In this document: positions 1 to 5,013 of the stretch, piece after piece
Position numbering within the stretch: the stretch's first letter is position 1
Layout: the number at the start of each line of letters is the position of its first letter
Source of the DNA: an uncultured Clostridia bacterium
GTDB lineage: Bacteria > Bacillota > Clostridia > Christensenellales > Aristaeellaceae
Reading direction: 5' to 3'
NCBI GenBank assembly: GCA_937907055.1
Contig: CALCTW010000021.1
Location: 1-5,907 of the forward strand
Length of the DNA stretch: 5,907 nt
Translations under genes and position numbers: made by a program
The notes under the pieces: model-generated
Database searches by the model: none
What the model was told of the DNA's origin: nothing
What the model saw: the letters and a program-made list of their open reading frames with translations, nothing else

Positions 1-209
1 GCTGCTGGATCAATCAGTTGAAGTGGCTCAATGAGGATCCGACCATTGTTGCTTATCTGCAATCCCTGGGGATGGGAGAGACTGAACGTGTCTGGGGCGC
101 GCTGGCTTTGGGCTACGCGGATACCGATGACGGTTTGCCGAACCGTGATCCGCTTCCCCGTATAGGCAACGCGGTCACATGGGTGACAGACACGGAAAAA
201 CAGGCATAA
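1..209 (+). CDS. Nitroreductase-family protein, C-terminal end (5' truncated)
   Basis: Only the last 68 or so codons are present; the reading frame is open to the left edge with its first whole codon at base 3, so the TTG at 18 is an internal leucine and not the start. The fragment begins CWINQLKWLNEDP and ends LPRIGNAVTWV plus a short polar tail. The Cys-Trp-Ile segment, the later ALGYA stretch and the Arg/Pro-rich end match the C-terminal part of FMN-dependent nitroreductases, which as a family are cytoplasmic flavoproteins that reduce nitro compounds, quinones or similar acceptors with NAD(P)H. The substrate cannot be told from this fragment, and the catalytic and most flavin-contacting residues lie outside the window. 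The gene converges on the ferritin cluster and shares a bidirectional terminator with it. The family call rests on pattern recognition of a short C-terminus. Confidence 0.75.
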   Translation, partial: CWINQLKWLNEDPTIVAYLQSLGMGETERVWGALALGYADTDDGLPNRDPLPRIGNAVTWVTDTEKQA

Positions 210-259
210 CCGCGCGCGTAAAGCGTGTGATCAGGCCCATGTCCGCGTCAAACAAGACG

Positions 260-300
260 AAAAAAGAGCAGCCGATGATCTTTGAATCGGCTGCCTTTTT
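260..300. terminator. Bidirectional intrinsic terminator
   Basis: A perfect 9-bp stem (GCAGCCGAT at 268-276, ATCGGCTGC at 286-294) with a 9-nt loop is followed on the plus strand by CTTTTT. It is preceded by a run of A that reads TCTTTTTT on the minus strand. It can therefore end the nitroreductase transcript rightward and the ferritin transcript leftward, which fits their convergent arrangement. Confidence 0.9.
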
Positions 301-421
301 GATATAGATCTATATAAAAGACAGAAATCCGTATATAAAAGGGGATTGGCTGTCTGATGGAAAAGGGTTTTCAGTGGCATCTGCCGTTTTCGTGGGTAAA
401 AATCGCGCGATTCCTGATTCC

Positions 422-454
422 CATCCCTGTTTTGAAGCAATTTCCGCAGGGATG
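422..454. repeat. Inverted repeat in the 3' untranslated region of the ferritin gene
   Basis: CATCCCTG (422-429) and CAGGGATG (447-454) form a perfect 8-bp stem with a 17-nt loop, about 40 bases past the ferritin stop codon on the minus strand. There is no T tract next to it, so it is not a classical terminator. It could be a transcript-end stabilising hairpin. The rest of 301-493 shows only a short palindrome at 302-315 and no gene. Confidence 0.45.
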
Positions 455-493
455 CTCATTGCCGGCATTCAGGCGCCGTCTGTTTCATACCGC

Positions 494-1012
494 TCATTCG
501 GTCGGGTCAGGCTCTTCATCTTCACGCTTTCCCAGCTTGCAGTCCAGCAGATACAGGGAAGACGCGTTCTCTCCGAACAGTTCAAATTCGCGGATCAGGT
601 CAGCTGCTGTCTTTTCTTCTTCCGTCTGTTCAGCAATGAACCAGTCCAGAAAATCCAGCGTTCGCAGATCCCGGTTTTCTTCCGCGTGGGCATAGATGAT
701 CTCGATCAGCCCGGTGATGTACTGCTCATGACGGTACGCGGCTTTCAGAATGGCCAGACAGCTCTTCTGCTCGTTCATCGGCCACACCGGCTGCTCAATA
801 TCCTGCCATTTGAACATTTCTCCGCTGTCGATCAGATAACGAATGAACAGCATGCCATGCTTTAATTCCTCCTTTGCCTGTTCACGGAACCAGTGGGCAA
901 ATCCCTTCAGACCATTCTTTTCAAAATAACAGGCAAAGTCCAGATACAGGTAAGCAGAGTGAAATTCGCGGTTGATCTGTTGATTGATCAGATCACGCAC
1001 ATCATTTTTCAT
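494..1012 (-). CDS. ftnA: Non-heme ferritin (iron storage, ferroxidase)
   Basis: A 172-residue four-helix-bundle ferritin, the usual bacterial length. It opens MKNDVRDLINQQINREFHSAYLYLD, interrupted here only for its role as the family signature. Ferroxidase-centre residues are visible: Glu16, Glu49 and His52 (in EELKH), Glu96 (in HEQ), then Gln129 and Glu132 in the AEQTEEE segment. Family knowledge: 24 subunits form a cytoplasmic shell that oxidises Fe(II) and stores it as mineral. The tail is acidic (EDEEPDPTE). An upstream in-frame ATG at 1027 was not chosen: its own codons spell the GGAGG that sits 8 nt before the ATG at 1012, so 1012 is the better start. The gene overlaps the 3' end of the TspO-like gene by 11 bp and should be co-transcribed and perhaps translationally coupled with it. 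No bacterioferritin-type heme function is claimed. Confidence 0.95.
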   Translation of the reverse strand: MKNDVRDLINQQINREFHSAYLYLDFACYFEKNGLKGFAHWFREQAKEELKHGMLFIRYLIDSGEMFKWQDIEQPVWPMNEQKSCLAILKAAYRHEQYITGLIEIIYAHAEENRDLRTLDFLDWFIAEQTEEEKTAADLIREFELFGENASSLYLLDCKLGKREDEEPDPTE

Positions 1013-1847
1013 GTATTTTTCCTCCATTTATTGGATCGGATGACATTTTGTCCTTTCCGATTCGGTTGAGTACAGGCATATCAAATACGGGACAGGCAAA
1101 GGCAACGATCATGATCGTAAACAGGATCGCCGCGCCGTTAATGACGATCGCGGCCAATGACCAGAAATAGCTGCCGCCGACCGTATCAAGCGAGAGCTGC
1201 CTGATCATGATCCCGGCATAGCCCCAAAGTCCGGCCAGGCCGTACAGCACATCGCGGTTCACCCAGATCCCCAGGCAAAGGATCGCGCCGCCGATGAAGA
1301 GAACAATGACCTGCCACAGCTGCGAGGGCCAACCAAAGCCATTGAAGCCGAGAACGGACAGCCATACGCTTACATTTACGATCGTCGCGACGGTGATCCA
1401 TCCATAATAAATGCTGAACGGCGCGCGGATGAACCAACGCTGGTACGCGTTTTCCCGTGTATCACGCAGACGATATTCGATCACAATCAGCGAAACCAGC
1501 AGGATCGCGATAGAAAGCATCGCGAGGCTCATCAGGCGATAATGCCACGTGAAGATCCATGCGATATTCGCGATGCAGGAGATGATAAACCACGGTCCAA
1601 GCGCTTCAGTGACACAAGGGCTTGCCTTTGAAAACAGATGAACGATCCAGAAGATCGCGAGATACAGATAGATGACCCACCAGATCGCGAATGTGAGCGG
1701 GGCTGGGGCGAGCGGAGAAGGGTAGAGGGCGGAAATTTTGCCGGTGGTATACCCGGCAAGCGGGATCGTCTCAGCCAGTACACTTACGATCACCATACAG
1801 ATGAACACGGCCAGATTGATCCATTTCCAAACAGGTTTTGAAAACAT
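1002..1847 (-). CDS. TspO/MBR-like tryptophan-rich membrane protein
   Basis: A 281-residue, very hydrophobic and Trp-rich protein. Probable membrane helices are near residues 9-28, 50-71, 86-103, 105-125, 143-166, 178-196, 200-215 and 226-250. Family-like signatures are GYTTGKIS (32-39) followed by a Pro-rich turn and TFAIWWVIY, then ANIAWIFTWHY (93-103), and RAPFSIYYGWITVATIVN (141-158). These match the long bacterial 'tryptophan-rich sensory protein' relatives of TspO; their true role is not established, while classical TspO binds porphyrins and is linked to oxidative stress. The tail after residue 258 is polar. The start is supported by AAGGAGG 7 nt upstream. The gene lies between desulfoferrodoxin and ferritin on the same strand and overlaps ferritin, so a membrane role in the same oxygen or iron response is a reasonable inference, not shown by sequence. 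Confidence 0.82.
   Translation of the reverse strand: MFSKPVWKWINLAVFICMVIVSVLAETIPLAGYTTGKISALYPSPLAPAPLTFAIWWVIYLYLAIFWIVHLFSKASPCVTEALGPWFIISCIANIAWIFTWHYRLMSLAMLSIAILLVSLIVIEYRLRDTRENAYQRWFIRAPFSIYYGWITVATIVNVSVWLSVLGFNGFGWPSQLWQVIVLFIGGAILCLGIWVNRDVLYGLAGLWGYAGIMIRQLSLDTVGGSYFWSLAAIVINGAAILFTIMIVAFACPVFDMPVLNRIGKDKMSSDPINGGKIHEK
1021..1025 (-). promoter_or_regulatory. Ribosome binding site of the ferritin gene, inside the upstream gene
   Basis: On the minus strand GGAGG lies 8 nt before the ATG at 1012 and within the last codons of the TspO-like gene. It settles the ferritin start and rules out the ATG at 1027, whose second codon would overlap this site. Confidence 0.85.
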
Positions 1848-1854
1848 GTTGATT

Positions 1855-1892
1855 CCTCCTTGCCCGGAGAGCGCATTGCTGCGCCCTCCGGG
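1855..1892 (-). promoter_or_regulatory. Leader hairpin abutting the ribosome binding site of the TspO-like gene
   Basis: On the minus strand a 13-bp stem occupies 1863-1892: CCCGGAG pairs with CTCCGGG, then one G-U pair, then GCGCA with TGCGC, closed by a GCAA (GNRA) loop. The same DNA read on the plus strand would have an A-C mismatch instead of the G-U pair and no GNRA loop, so the fold suits the minus-strand transcript. AAGGAGG (1855-1861) begins one base after the hairpin. There is no T tract, so it is not a terminator; it may modulate translation or protect the mRNA. No convincing promoter was found between here and 2081. Confidence 0.6.
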
Positions 1893-2006
1893 TGTTTGTT
1901 GAGTTATTGAAAGATAAGTGTTGAGAGGGGGACAAGCGTAAATTCATACGGCTTTTCATTTCCTTCTGATCCTTTCAGGGCTTATCGCATCAGCATAACC
2001 GTCTTT

Positions 2007-2034
2007 AGAAAGCAAGCGGCAAGGGGGAGGCCGC
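2007..2034 (-). terminator. Possible weak terminator after the desulfoferrodoxin gene
   Basis: On the minus strand GCGGC and GCCGC (2030-2034 and 2016-2020) can form a 5-bp GC stem with a 9-nt loop, followed by the T-rich TTGCTTTCT. It lies about 50 bases past the desulfoferrodoxin stop. The stem is short and the T tract broken, so read-through into the TspO-like gene is quite possible. Confidence 0.3.
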
Positions 2035-2081
2035 AAATCGCTTTAATAAGAAGAAAACATAAGCCGCAAAGCGTTCAGAAC

Positions 2082-2474
2082 TTACTCTTTTTGTACACAG
2101 GATTGCCACAGACCGTGCAGATTGCAGTATTCATAGGCGCAGATCGGTTTTTCACTTGCGCACAGTCTGAAATGTACGCTCGGCGCTTCACCCGGATAGA
2201 GCCGGCGCATATACACGCCGCGATTGGTCTGCAGGCAGATCCACTCGATGTAATGCAGTTCACTCATCGGATGCGGGATCTCGCCCACCGTTATGGTCAC
2301 TTTTTTATCATCACAGGTGATGACAGGAACATGCTTTTCCTTCACAGCATCTACCTTTCCCGCTTCCAGCCGCTCCATGGCCTGACCGCAGCACTGGGGA
2401 ATGTTTCCGCTGTTCTCGATCATAACGATCAGGTTTCCGCAGATATCGCAGCGATAGAAAACAAGGTTTTCCAT
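2082..2474 (-). CDS. dfx: Desulfoferrodoxin (superoxide reductase, two-iron type)
   Basis: A 130-residue protein of full family length. The N-terminal desulforedoxin-like domain has Cys9, Cys12, Cys28 and Cys29 (YRCDICG ... QCCGQAM), the four ligands of the rubredoxin-like iron. The catalytic domain has EKH at 46-48, His68 and His74 (HPMSELH), and Cys117 and His120 in AYEYCNLHGLW, together the four-His, one-Cys site that reduces superoxide to peroxide without making oxygen. Glu46-Lys47 are the conserved residues over the active site. Electrons usually come from rubredoxin, which is not encoded here. The start at 2474 is chosen over a longer frame reaching 2576 because AAAGGAGT lies at 2481-2488, and the longer N-terminus is unlike the family. 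It is read first in the minus-strand cluster and divergent from the HTH gene. Extra cysteines (54, 80, 105, 112, 126) are beyond the metal ligands. Confidence 0.96.
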   Translation of the reverse strand: MENLVFYRCDICGNLIVMIENSGNIPQCCGQAMERLEAGKVDAVKEKHVPVITCDDKKVTITVGEIPHPMSELHYIEWICLQTNRGVYMRRLYPGEAPSVHFRLCASEKPICAYEYCNLHGLWQSCVQKE

Positions 2475-2529
2475 GGCTTCACTCCTTTCTTTATTGATCT
2501 TTGTGTTCAGGGGATCATCTATATACACA

Positions 2530-2550
2530 CCGGTACGGGCCCTGTACCGG
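2530..2550. promoter_or_regulatory. 21-bp palindrome upstream of desulfoferrodoxin, possible operator
   Basis: CCGGTAC (2530-2536) and GTACCGG (2544-2550) are perfect 7-bp arms around GGGCCCT. On the minus strand it is 56 bases before the start codon and immediately before TATATAGA. A weak promoter reading TACAGG, 17 bp, TATAGA would place the right half of the palindrome between -35 and -10. That promoter is far from consensus; the palindrome itself is clear. It could bind a redox regulator or form a leader hairpin. Confidence 0.4.
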
Positions 2551-2600
2551 CAAGATTGGCTTTTGCCGCAATTCATCAGAATGGAATATTCGCTGTATCG

Positions 2601-2629
2601 TTTACAATGTTATCCGTGTGTGATATAAT
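2601..2629 (+). promoter_or_regulatory. Sigma-A-type promoter of the HTH/coiled-coil gene
   Basis: TTTACA (2601-2606) and TATAAT (2624-2629) are separated by exactly 17 bp, close to consensus. Transcription should begin near 2636, giving a leader of about 127 nt before the ATG at 2763. Confidence 0.85.
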
Positions 2630-2645
2630 CACGCTAACCGAACAA

Positions 2646-2714
2646 GCTTGATCGTCAGTTCCTGCTGACGGCCCAAGCATACAAAAAGAAAGTCTGTACA
2701 AAAATCGTACAGAC
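2646..2714 (+). promoter_or_regulatory. Two hairpins in the leader of the HTH/coiled-coil gene
   Basis: First hairpin: CGTCAG (2653-2658) pairs with CTGACG (2665-2670), extended by GCTTG (2646-2650) with CAAGC (2674-2678). Second: GTCTGTAC (2692-2699) and GTACAGAC (2707-2714), a perfect 8-bp repeat with a 7-nt A-rich loop. Neither has a T tract, so they are not terminators. Since the gene encodes a DNA-binding domain, the second repeat could be its own operator; otherwise these are mRNA structures. Confidence 0.6.
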
Positions 2715-2762
2715 GACAAAGAAAGGATGTATTTTGGCACCCTGACCCGGAAGGAGTTCACC

Positions 2763-3524
2763 ATGGAAAATATCGTTCTTGGAAAGATCCTGAAAGCAAT
2801 GCAGAAACTGAGCGGTCTGTCTGTCGGAGAATTGGCAGAGAAGGCCGATCTTACGATCGATACGGTGAATAACCTGTTCTATGCCAGAGTACAGAAGCCC
2901 GGTTTTGAAGGCGTATGCCGTCTGGTGGAGTGCATGGGGTACACCGTGAGTGATCTGATGACCTTCATGCATGACCCTGCCATCGTATCCATGGATATTC
3001 CGCAGATCATGGAGCTGATTGTAGCCTATACAAACGCGAACGCGGATCATGCAGCCGCTGCAAAAGATCGTGAAAACCTTCGCGAACAGGCTGTTCAGGC
3101 TGCAAAGGAGCGTATTCTGCCGCAGCAGGGAGGCGCCACCATTAATTATGACACGCTTGAACAGCACAACGAACGACAGAACGAATTGCACGAAAAACAG
3201 CTGGATCGCTTCCGGAATACGCACCTGACCTATGTCGCGCAGATCAGGGAGCAATACGAGGCCCAACTGGTGCAGGCTGAGGAATTCAGCAAGATCACGA
3301 TCCACGGGCTGGAAAAGCTGGTGGAGGAACAGCGTGAGCGTGTCCGCGTGACAGCAGAACGTTATGAACGTGAACTTACCGATATCCGTGTTGAGAATGA
3401 GAAGGCGCATGAACGGCAGAAAACGCTGATCGATCAATTAAAGAAGGCAAATAACTGGCTGATCGGGCTGCTGACCGTTGAGACCGTTGCTGTCTTCGTG
3501 ATGCTCATCCTGAAACTTATCTGA
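2763..3524 (+). CDS. Tail-anchored XRE-like HTH, coiled-coil protein of unknown function
   Basis: A 253-residue protein that I do not recognise as a named family. Residues 4-68 look like an XRE-type helix-turn-helix: the helices include LSVGELAEKA (19-28) and the recognition-helix candidate TIDTVNNLFYAR (31-42), followed by GFEGVCRLVECMGYTVSDLM. Residues about 95-230 are charged, rich in Glu, Gln, Arg and Lys, low in Pro, and look like a long coiled coil, broken by a short QQGGATINYD segment near 123-132. Residues 232-253 (starting WLIGLL, ending LILKLI) form one hydrophobic helix at the very end, preceded by KK, which predicts a tail anchor with the rest in the cytoplasm. The start at 2763 has AAGGAG 7 nt upstream; the in-frame ATG at 2727 has no good site. 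It stands alone with its own promoter, leader hairpins and terminator. It could be a membrane-tethered regulator or a scaffold whose HTH binds protein or DNA. Confidence 0.85.
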   Translation: MENIVLGKILKAMQKLSGLSVGELAEKADLTIDTVNNLFYARVQKPGFEGVCRLVECMGYTVSDLMTFMHDPAIVSMDIPQIMELIVAYTNANADHAAAAKDRENLREQAVQAAKERILPQQGGATINYDTLEQHNERQNELHEKQLDRFRNTHLTYVAQIREQYEAQLVQAEEFSKITIHGLEKLVEEQRERVRVTAERYERELTDIRVENEKAHERQKTLIDQLKKANNWLIGLLTVETVAVFVMLILKLI

Positions 3525-3538
3525 TTTTTCAGAAAATA

Positions 3539-3596
3539 TCTCAGGAACGGATAAGGGGCGGTGATCACATCACCGAAGATAACGGGTACTCTGAGA
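3539..3596 (+). repeat. Nested inverted repeats in the 3' untranslated region
   Basis: CGGTGAT (3559-3565) and ATCACCG (3569-3575) form a perfect 7-bp repeat with a 3-nt spacer, lying within an outer TCTCAG (3539-3544) and CTGAGA (3591-3596) pair. It lies between the HTH gene stop and its terminator. A 10-bp palindrome ATCATATGAT follows at 3610-3619. Role unknown: mRNA stabiliser or protein binding site. Confidence 0.5.
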
Positions 3597-3621
3597 ACAA
3601 AAAACTACGATCATATGATGG

Positions 3622-3658
3622 AACAGAAGAGGATTCAGCGGATCCTCTTCTGTTTTTT
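3622..3658 (+). terminator. Strong intrinsic terminator of the HTH/coiled-coil gene
   Basis: A perfect 13-bp stem (AACAGAAGAGGAT at 3622-3634 with ATCCTCTTCTGTT at 3642-3654), a 7-nt loop, and a run of six T (3653-3658). The minus strand lacks a T tract, so it acts rightward only. Confidence 0.95.
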
Positions 3659-3673
3659 GTGATGTTTTCTTCA

Positions 3674-3889
3674 TATAATATAGTGGTCTGTATGAACTGC
3701 CGTTTCTGAGAGTGAATGATGTTCCATACTTCATTCACCACACGCGTTCAGGACGAAGATATAGGTCCCGGGGGAAGGAACATATGCCGGCGGTTTCGCA
3801 TAACATCGCTCCTGCAGAGCCTGTGATGAAGGATCTGAAAGAGAAGAGCCTTCCTGTGATGTTTTGATCCCCCAAACTGTCCTGACGCG
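3674..3889 (+). ncRNA. Candidate structured RNA of unknown class
   Basis: TATAAT at 3674-3679 could be a -10 box, though no good -35 precedes it at 17 bp. Downstream are nested pairings: GTGAATGA (3712-3719) with TCATTCAC (3731-3738); a long-range stem of CGCG, one bulged T, TCAGGAC (3743-3754) with GTCCTGACGCG (3879-3889); inside it GGGGGA (3770-3775) with TCCCCC (3868-3873); and inner hairpins GCTC/GAGC (3808-3820) and GAAGG/CCTTC (3828-3853). GGAC (3751-3754) could instead pair locally with GTCC (3765-3768), giving an alternative fold. A 9-base direct repeat CCTGTGATG occurs at 3820 and 3853. No riboswitch or housekeeping RNA signature was recognised, and no T-run terminator follows. A 27-codon ATG frame (3784-3867) overlaps the fold and is weaker as an explanation. 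Confidence 0.35.
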
Positions 3890-4058
3890 AAGCCTTATAA
3901 CCGATCCTTGCAGCGGCGATGCAGGAATACGGTCATCAAATACGCGCTCTCAGAGCGGTTCAATGTACCGCAAGCCATCATTTACATTATTTATAATAGA
4001 AAAGACGCTTTTCAGAGCTTCTCACAGTACCGAGTGACGAATGCCGATCCGTACCGTA

Positions 4059-4193
4059 AATATTACGGAAGTTTTTCGATGACGGAGAATAATGAGGATT
4101 CTGTTAATGAAATCGAAATAAGATACCGCGTACATTCTATGTTCCGGTATTTCAGAAATAAAGCCTTAATAAACAGATAAATTCCGTAATATT
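4059..4193. repeat. 12-bp perfect inverted repeat spanning 135 bp
   Basis: AATATTACGGAA (4059-4070) recurs inverted as TTCCGTAATATT (4182-4193). The flanks show no target-site duplication, so a miniature transposable element is not supported beyond the repeat itself. The left arm also takes part in a local CCGTAA/TTACGG hairpin (4054-4068) followed by AAGTTTTT, which could be a weak rightward terminator. Confidence 0.5.
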
Positions 4194-4224
4194 AACATAA
4201 AATGGAGCATTCGGGGTAAAATCA

Positions 4225-4264
4225 CCCTGATCAGCTTCTCCCGGCTCACATACAGCTGATAGGG
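4225..4264. repeat. 11-bp inverted repeat with one bulge
   Basis: CCCT, one extra G, and ATCAGCT (4225-4236) pair with AGCTGATAGGG (4254-4264) around a 17-nt loop. Only CATTTTC follows on the plus strand, so terminator activity would be poor. Function unknown. Confidence 0.4.
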
Positions 4265-4638
4265 CATTTTCATACCGCGAAAATCGAAGTTATTTTGCCC
4301 GGGATCCTCCTTTTCACGGTAAAAATGAACTCGGAAACAGGGGTAAAGCACACCGATCACCTCAGATGCTGAGAAGTAAAATGATACAGCGCGGACAGGC
4401 CTCCGGAGTACGATGATCCGGTCACGATTTTCTGTGGTTTTGGAGGATCGTCTTGATTACTTCGCCTCTCCTTACGGTTACGGGACGGCTTCATTCGGGC
4501 TGTATTCCTCTCGGAATGTGCGTTTTCGGTGGATTTTCGGATGTCGCGCTGTTTTGAAGCATTATTTTTGGCTTTAGACACATAAAAAACAGTTTAGAAA
4601 CAAATATTAATCAAATTGTAATAATCTAAGGGTGTATG

Positions 4639-4693
4639 TTCAGCATTGTGGGGTCGCTCAAGCCACTTTATACACGATTTTGTATTTGCTGAA
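4639..4693. repeat. Possible three-way-junction structure
   Basis: TTCAGCA (4639-4645) and TGCTGAA (4687-4693) are a perfect 7-bp outer stem. Between them are two small hairpins: GTGG (4648-4651) with CCAC (4663-4666), and ATACA (4670-4674) with TGTAT (4681-4685). The layout recalls small junction RNAs, but I recognise no riboswitch consensus and the strand is unknown. Confidence 0.35.
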
Positions 4694-4865
4694 GATCAAA
4701 TATTACAAAAATTTTTTCTAATTAAACAACAAAAAAACACTGAAATTACAGGGCTTTCGCCGGAAAACAATTACATGCGCCTTGAAATAGTTCGTTTTTT
4801 GACGGCGGTATGGTTGTAATTCGTGCAAATAATCATCAAAAATGTATAATATGGCACAATAATGG

Positions 4866-4895
4866 CCATAATATATCAATTATGGTTTCATGAAA
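4866..4895. promoter_or_regulatory. Operator-like palindromes side by side
   Basis: CCATAAT (4866-4872) and ATTATGG (4879-4885) are a perfect 7-bp inverted repeat with a 6-bp A+T spacer. The next base begins TTTCATGAAA (4886-4895), a perfect 10-bp palindrome. They lie about 90 bp upstream of the -35 box at 4979 and could bind dimeric regulators. Confidence 0.4.
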
Positions 4896-4924
4896 GGCGA
4901 ATAAATCACCGTTATGTTACATGA

Positions 4925-4962
4925 ATGTCAGTTTTGGGGGCTGCCTATATCAGAACCGACAT
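4925..4962. promoter_or_regulatory. Imperfect inverted repeat just upstream of the -35 box
   Basis: ATGTC (4925-4929) pairs with GACAT (4958-4962), then one mismatch, then GTTTTG (4931-4936) with CAGAAC (4951-4956, one G-U pair as RNA). It ends 16 bp before the TTGACA box, in activator position. Confidence 0.35.
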
Positions 4963-4978
4963 ATCGATTGTAAAAATC

Positions 4979-5007
4979 TTGACATTGGCAGGAATTAGCG
5001 GTAACAT
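4979..5007 (+). promoter_or_regulatory. Sigma-A-type promoter of the surface protein gene
   Basis: A consensus TTGACA (4979-4984), a 17-bp spacer and TAACAT (5002-5007). Transcription should start near 5014, leaving a leader of about 150 nt before the ATG at 5168. Confidence 0.75.
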
Positions 5008-5013
5008 AGCGTT

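Larger units (their letters stand above)
3890..4590. other. Intergenic stretch without a convincing gene
   Basis: No frame here has both a good start signal and family resemblance. The longest is a plus-strand frame of 90 codons opening at a TTG (3908) with no ribosome binding site. On the minus strand two short GTG-opened frames (4581-4357 and 4360-4166) overlap at GTGA but also lack ribosome sites. A 54-codon plus frame (4413-4577) has GGAG four bases before its ATG and overlaps the minus frames. Small hairpins are frequent: CGCTC/GAGCG at 3945-3957, CCGTAA/TTACGG at 4054-4068, CTCAG/CTGAG at 4361-4373, and CCGGA/TCCGG at 4403-4421. It may be decayed coding or mobile DNA, or non-coding RNA. 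Confidence 0.5.
4591..4978. other. A+T-rich non-coding region upstream of the surface protein promoter
   Basis: No open frame of note. Composition is visibly richer in A and T than the rest of the window. It contains a TATAAT at 4845-4850 without a good -35, several inverted repeats described separately, and TTACAT at 4771-4776 and 4917-4922. It may be an extended control region for the gene at 5168, or decayed DNA. Confidence 0.5.

Noticed and set aside
374..865. 163-codon plus-strand open frame, and the 112-codon one overlapping it
   Set aside because: Both are largely antisense to the ferritin gene and resemble no family.
2091..2651. 186-codon plus-strand open frame
   Set aside because: Antisense to desulfoferrodoxin, whose metal ligands are all intact.
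2692..2714. Hairpin in the HTH gene leader as a transcription attenuator
   Set aside because: No T tract follows the stem, so it cannot be a standard intrinsic terminator.
2655..3437. 260-codon minus-strand open frame
   Set aside because: Antisense to the HTH/coiled-coil gene; no ribosome site, no recognisable domain, while the plus frame has promoter, ribosome site, HTH and terminator.
3541..3600. TPP-riboswitch-like CTGAGA near GGGG
   Set aside because: The remaining conserved TPP elements are absent and the site is downstream of a gene, before its terminator.
3784..3867. 27-codon ORF starting MPAVSHNIAP with AAGGA upstream
   Set aside because: Possible small peptide, but the DNA is better explained by the nested pairings of the candidate RNA, and the spacing to AAGGA is short.
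3908..4180. 90-codon plus-strand frame opened by TTG
   Set aside because: No ribosome binding site, no upstream promoter that fits, no family resemblance, and no supporting context; a stop-free run of this length can occur by chance.
4166..4581. Two minus-strand GTG frames overlapping by GTGA, like a coupled gene pair
   Set aside because: Neither has a ribosome site, the products look compositionally random, and a 54-codon plus frame overlaps the same DNA; kept only as a remark under the intergenic stretch.
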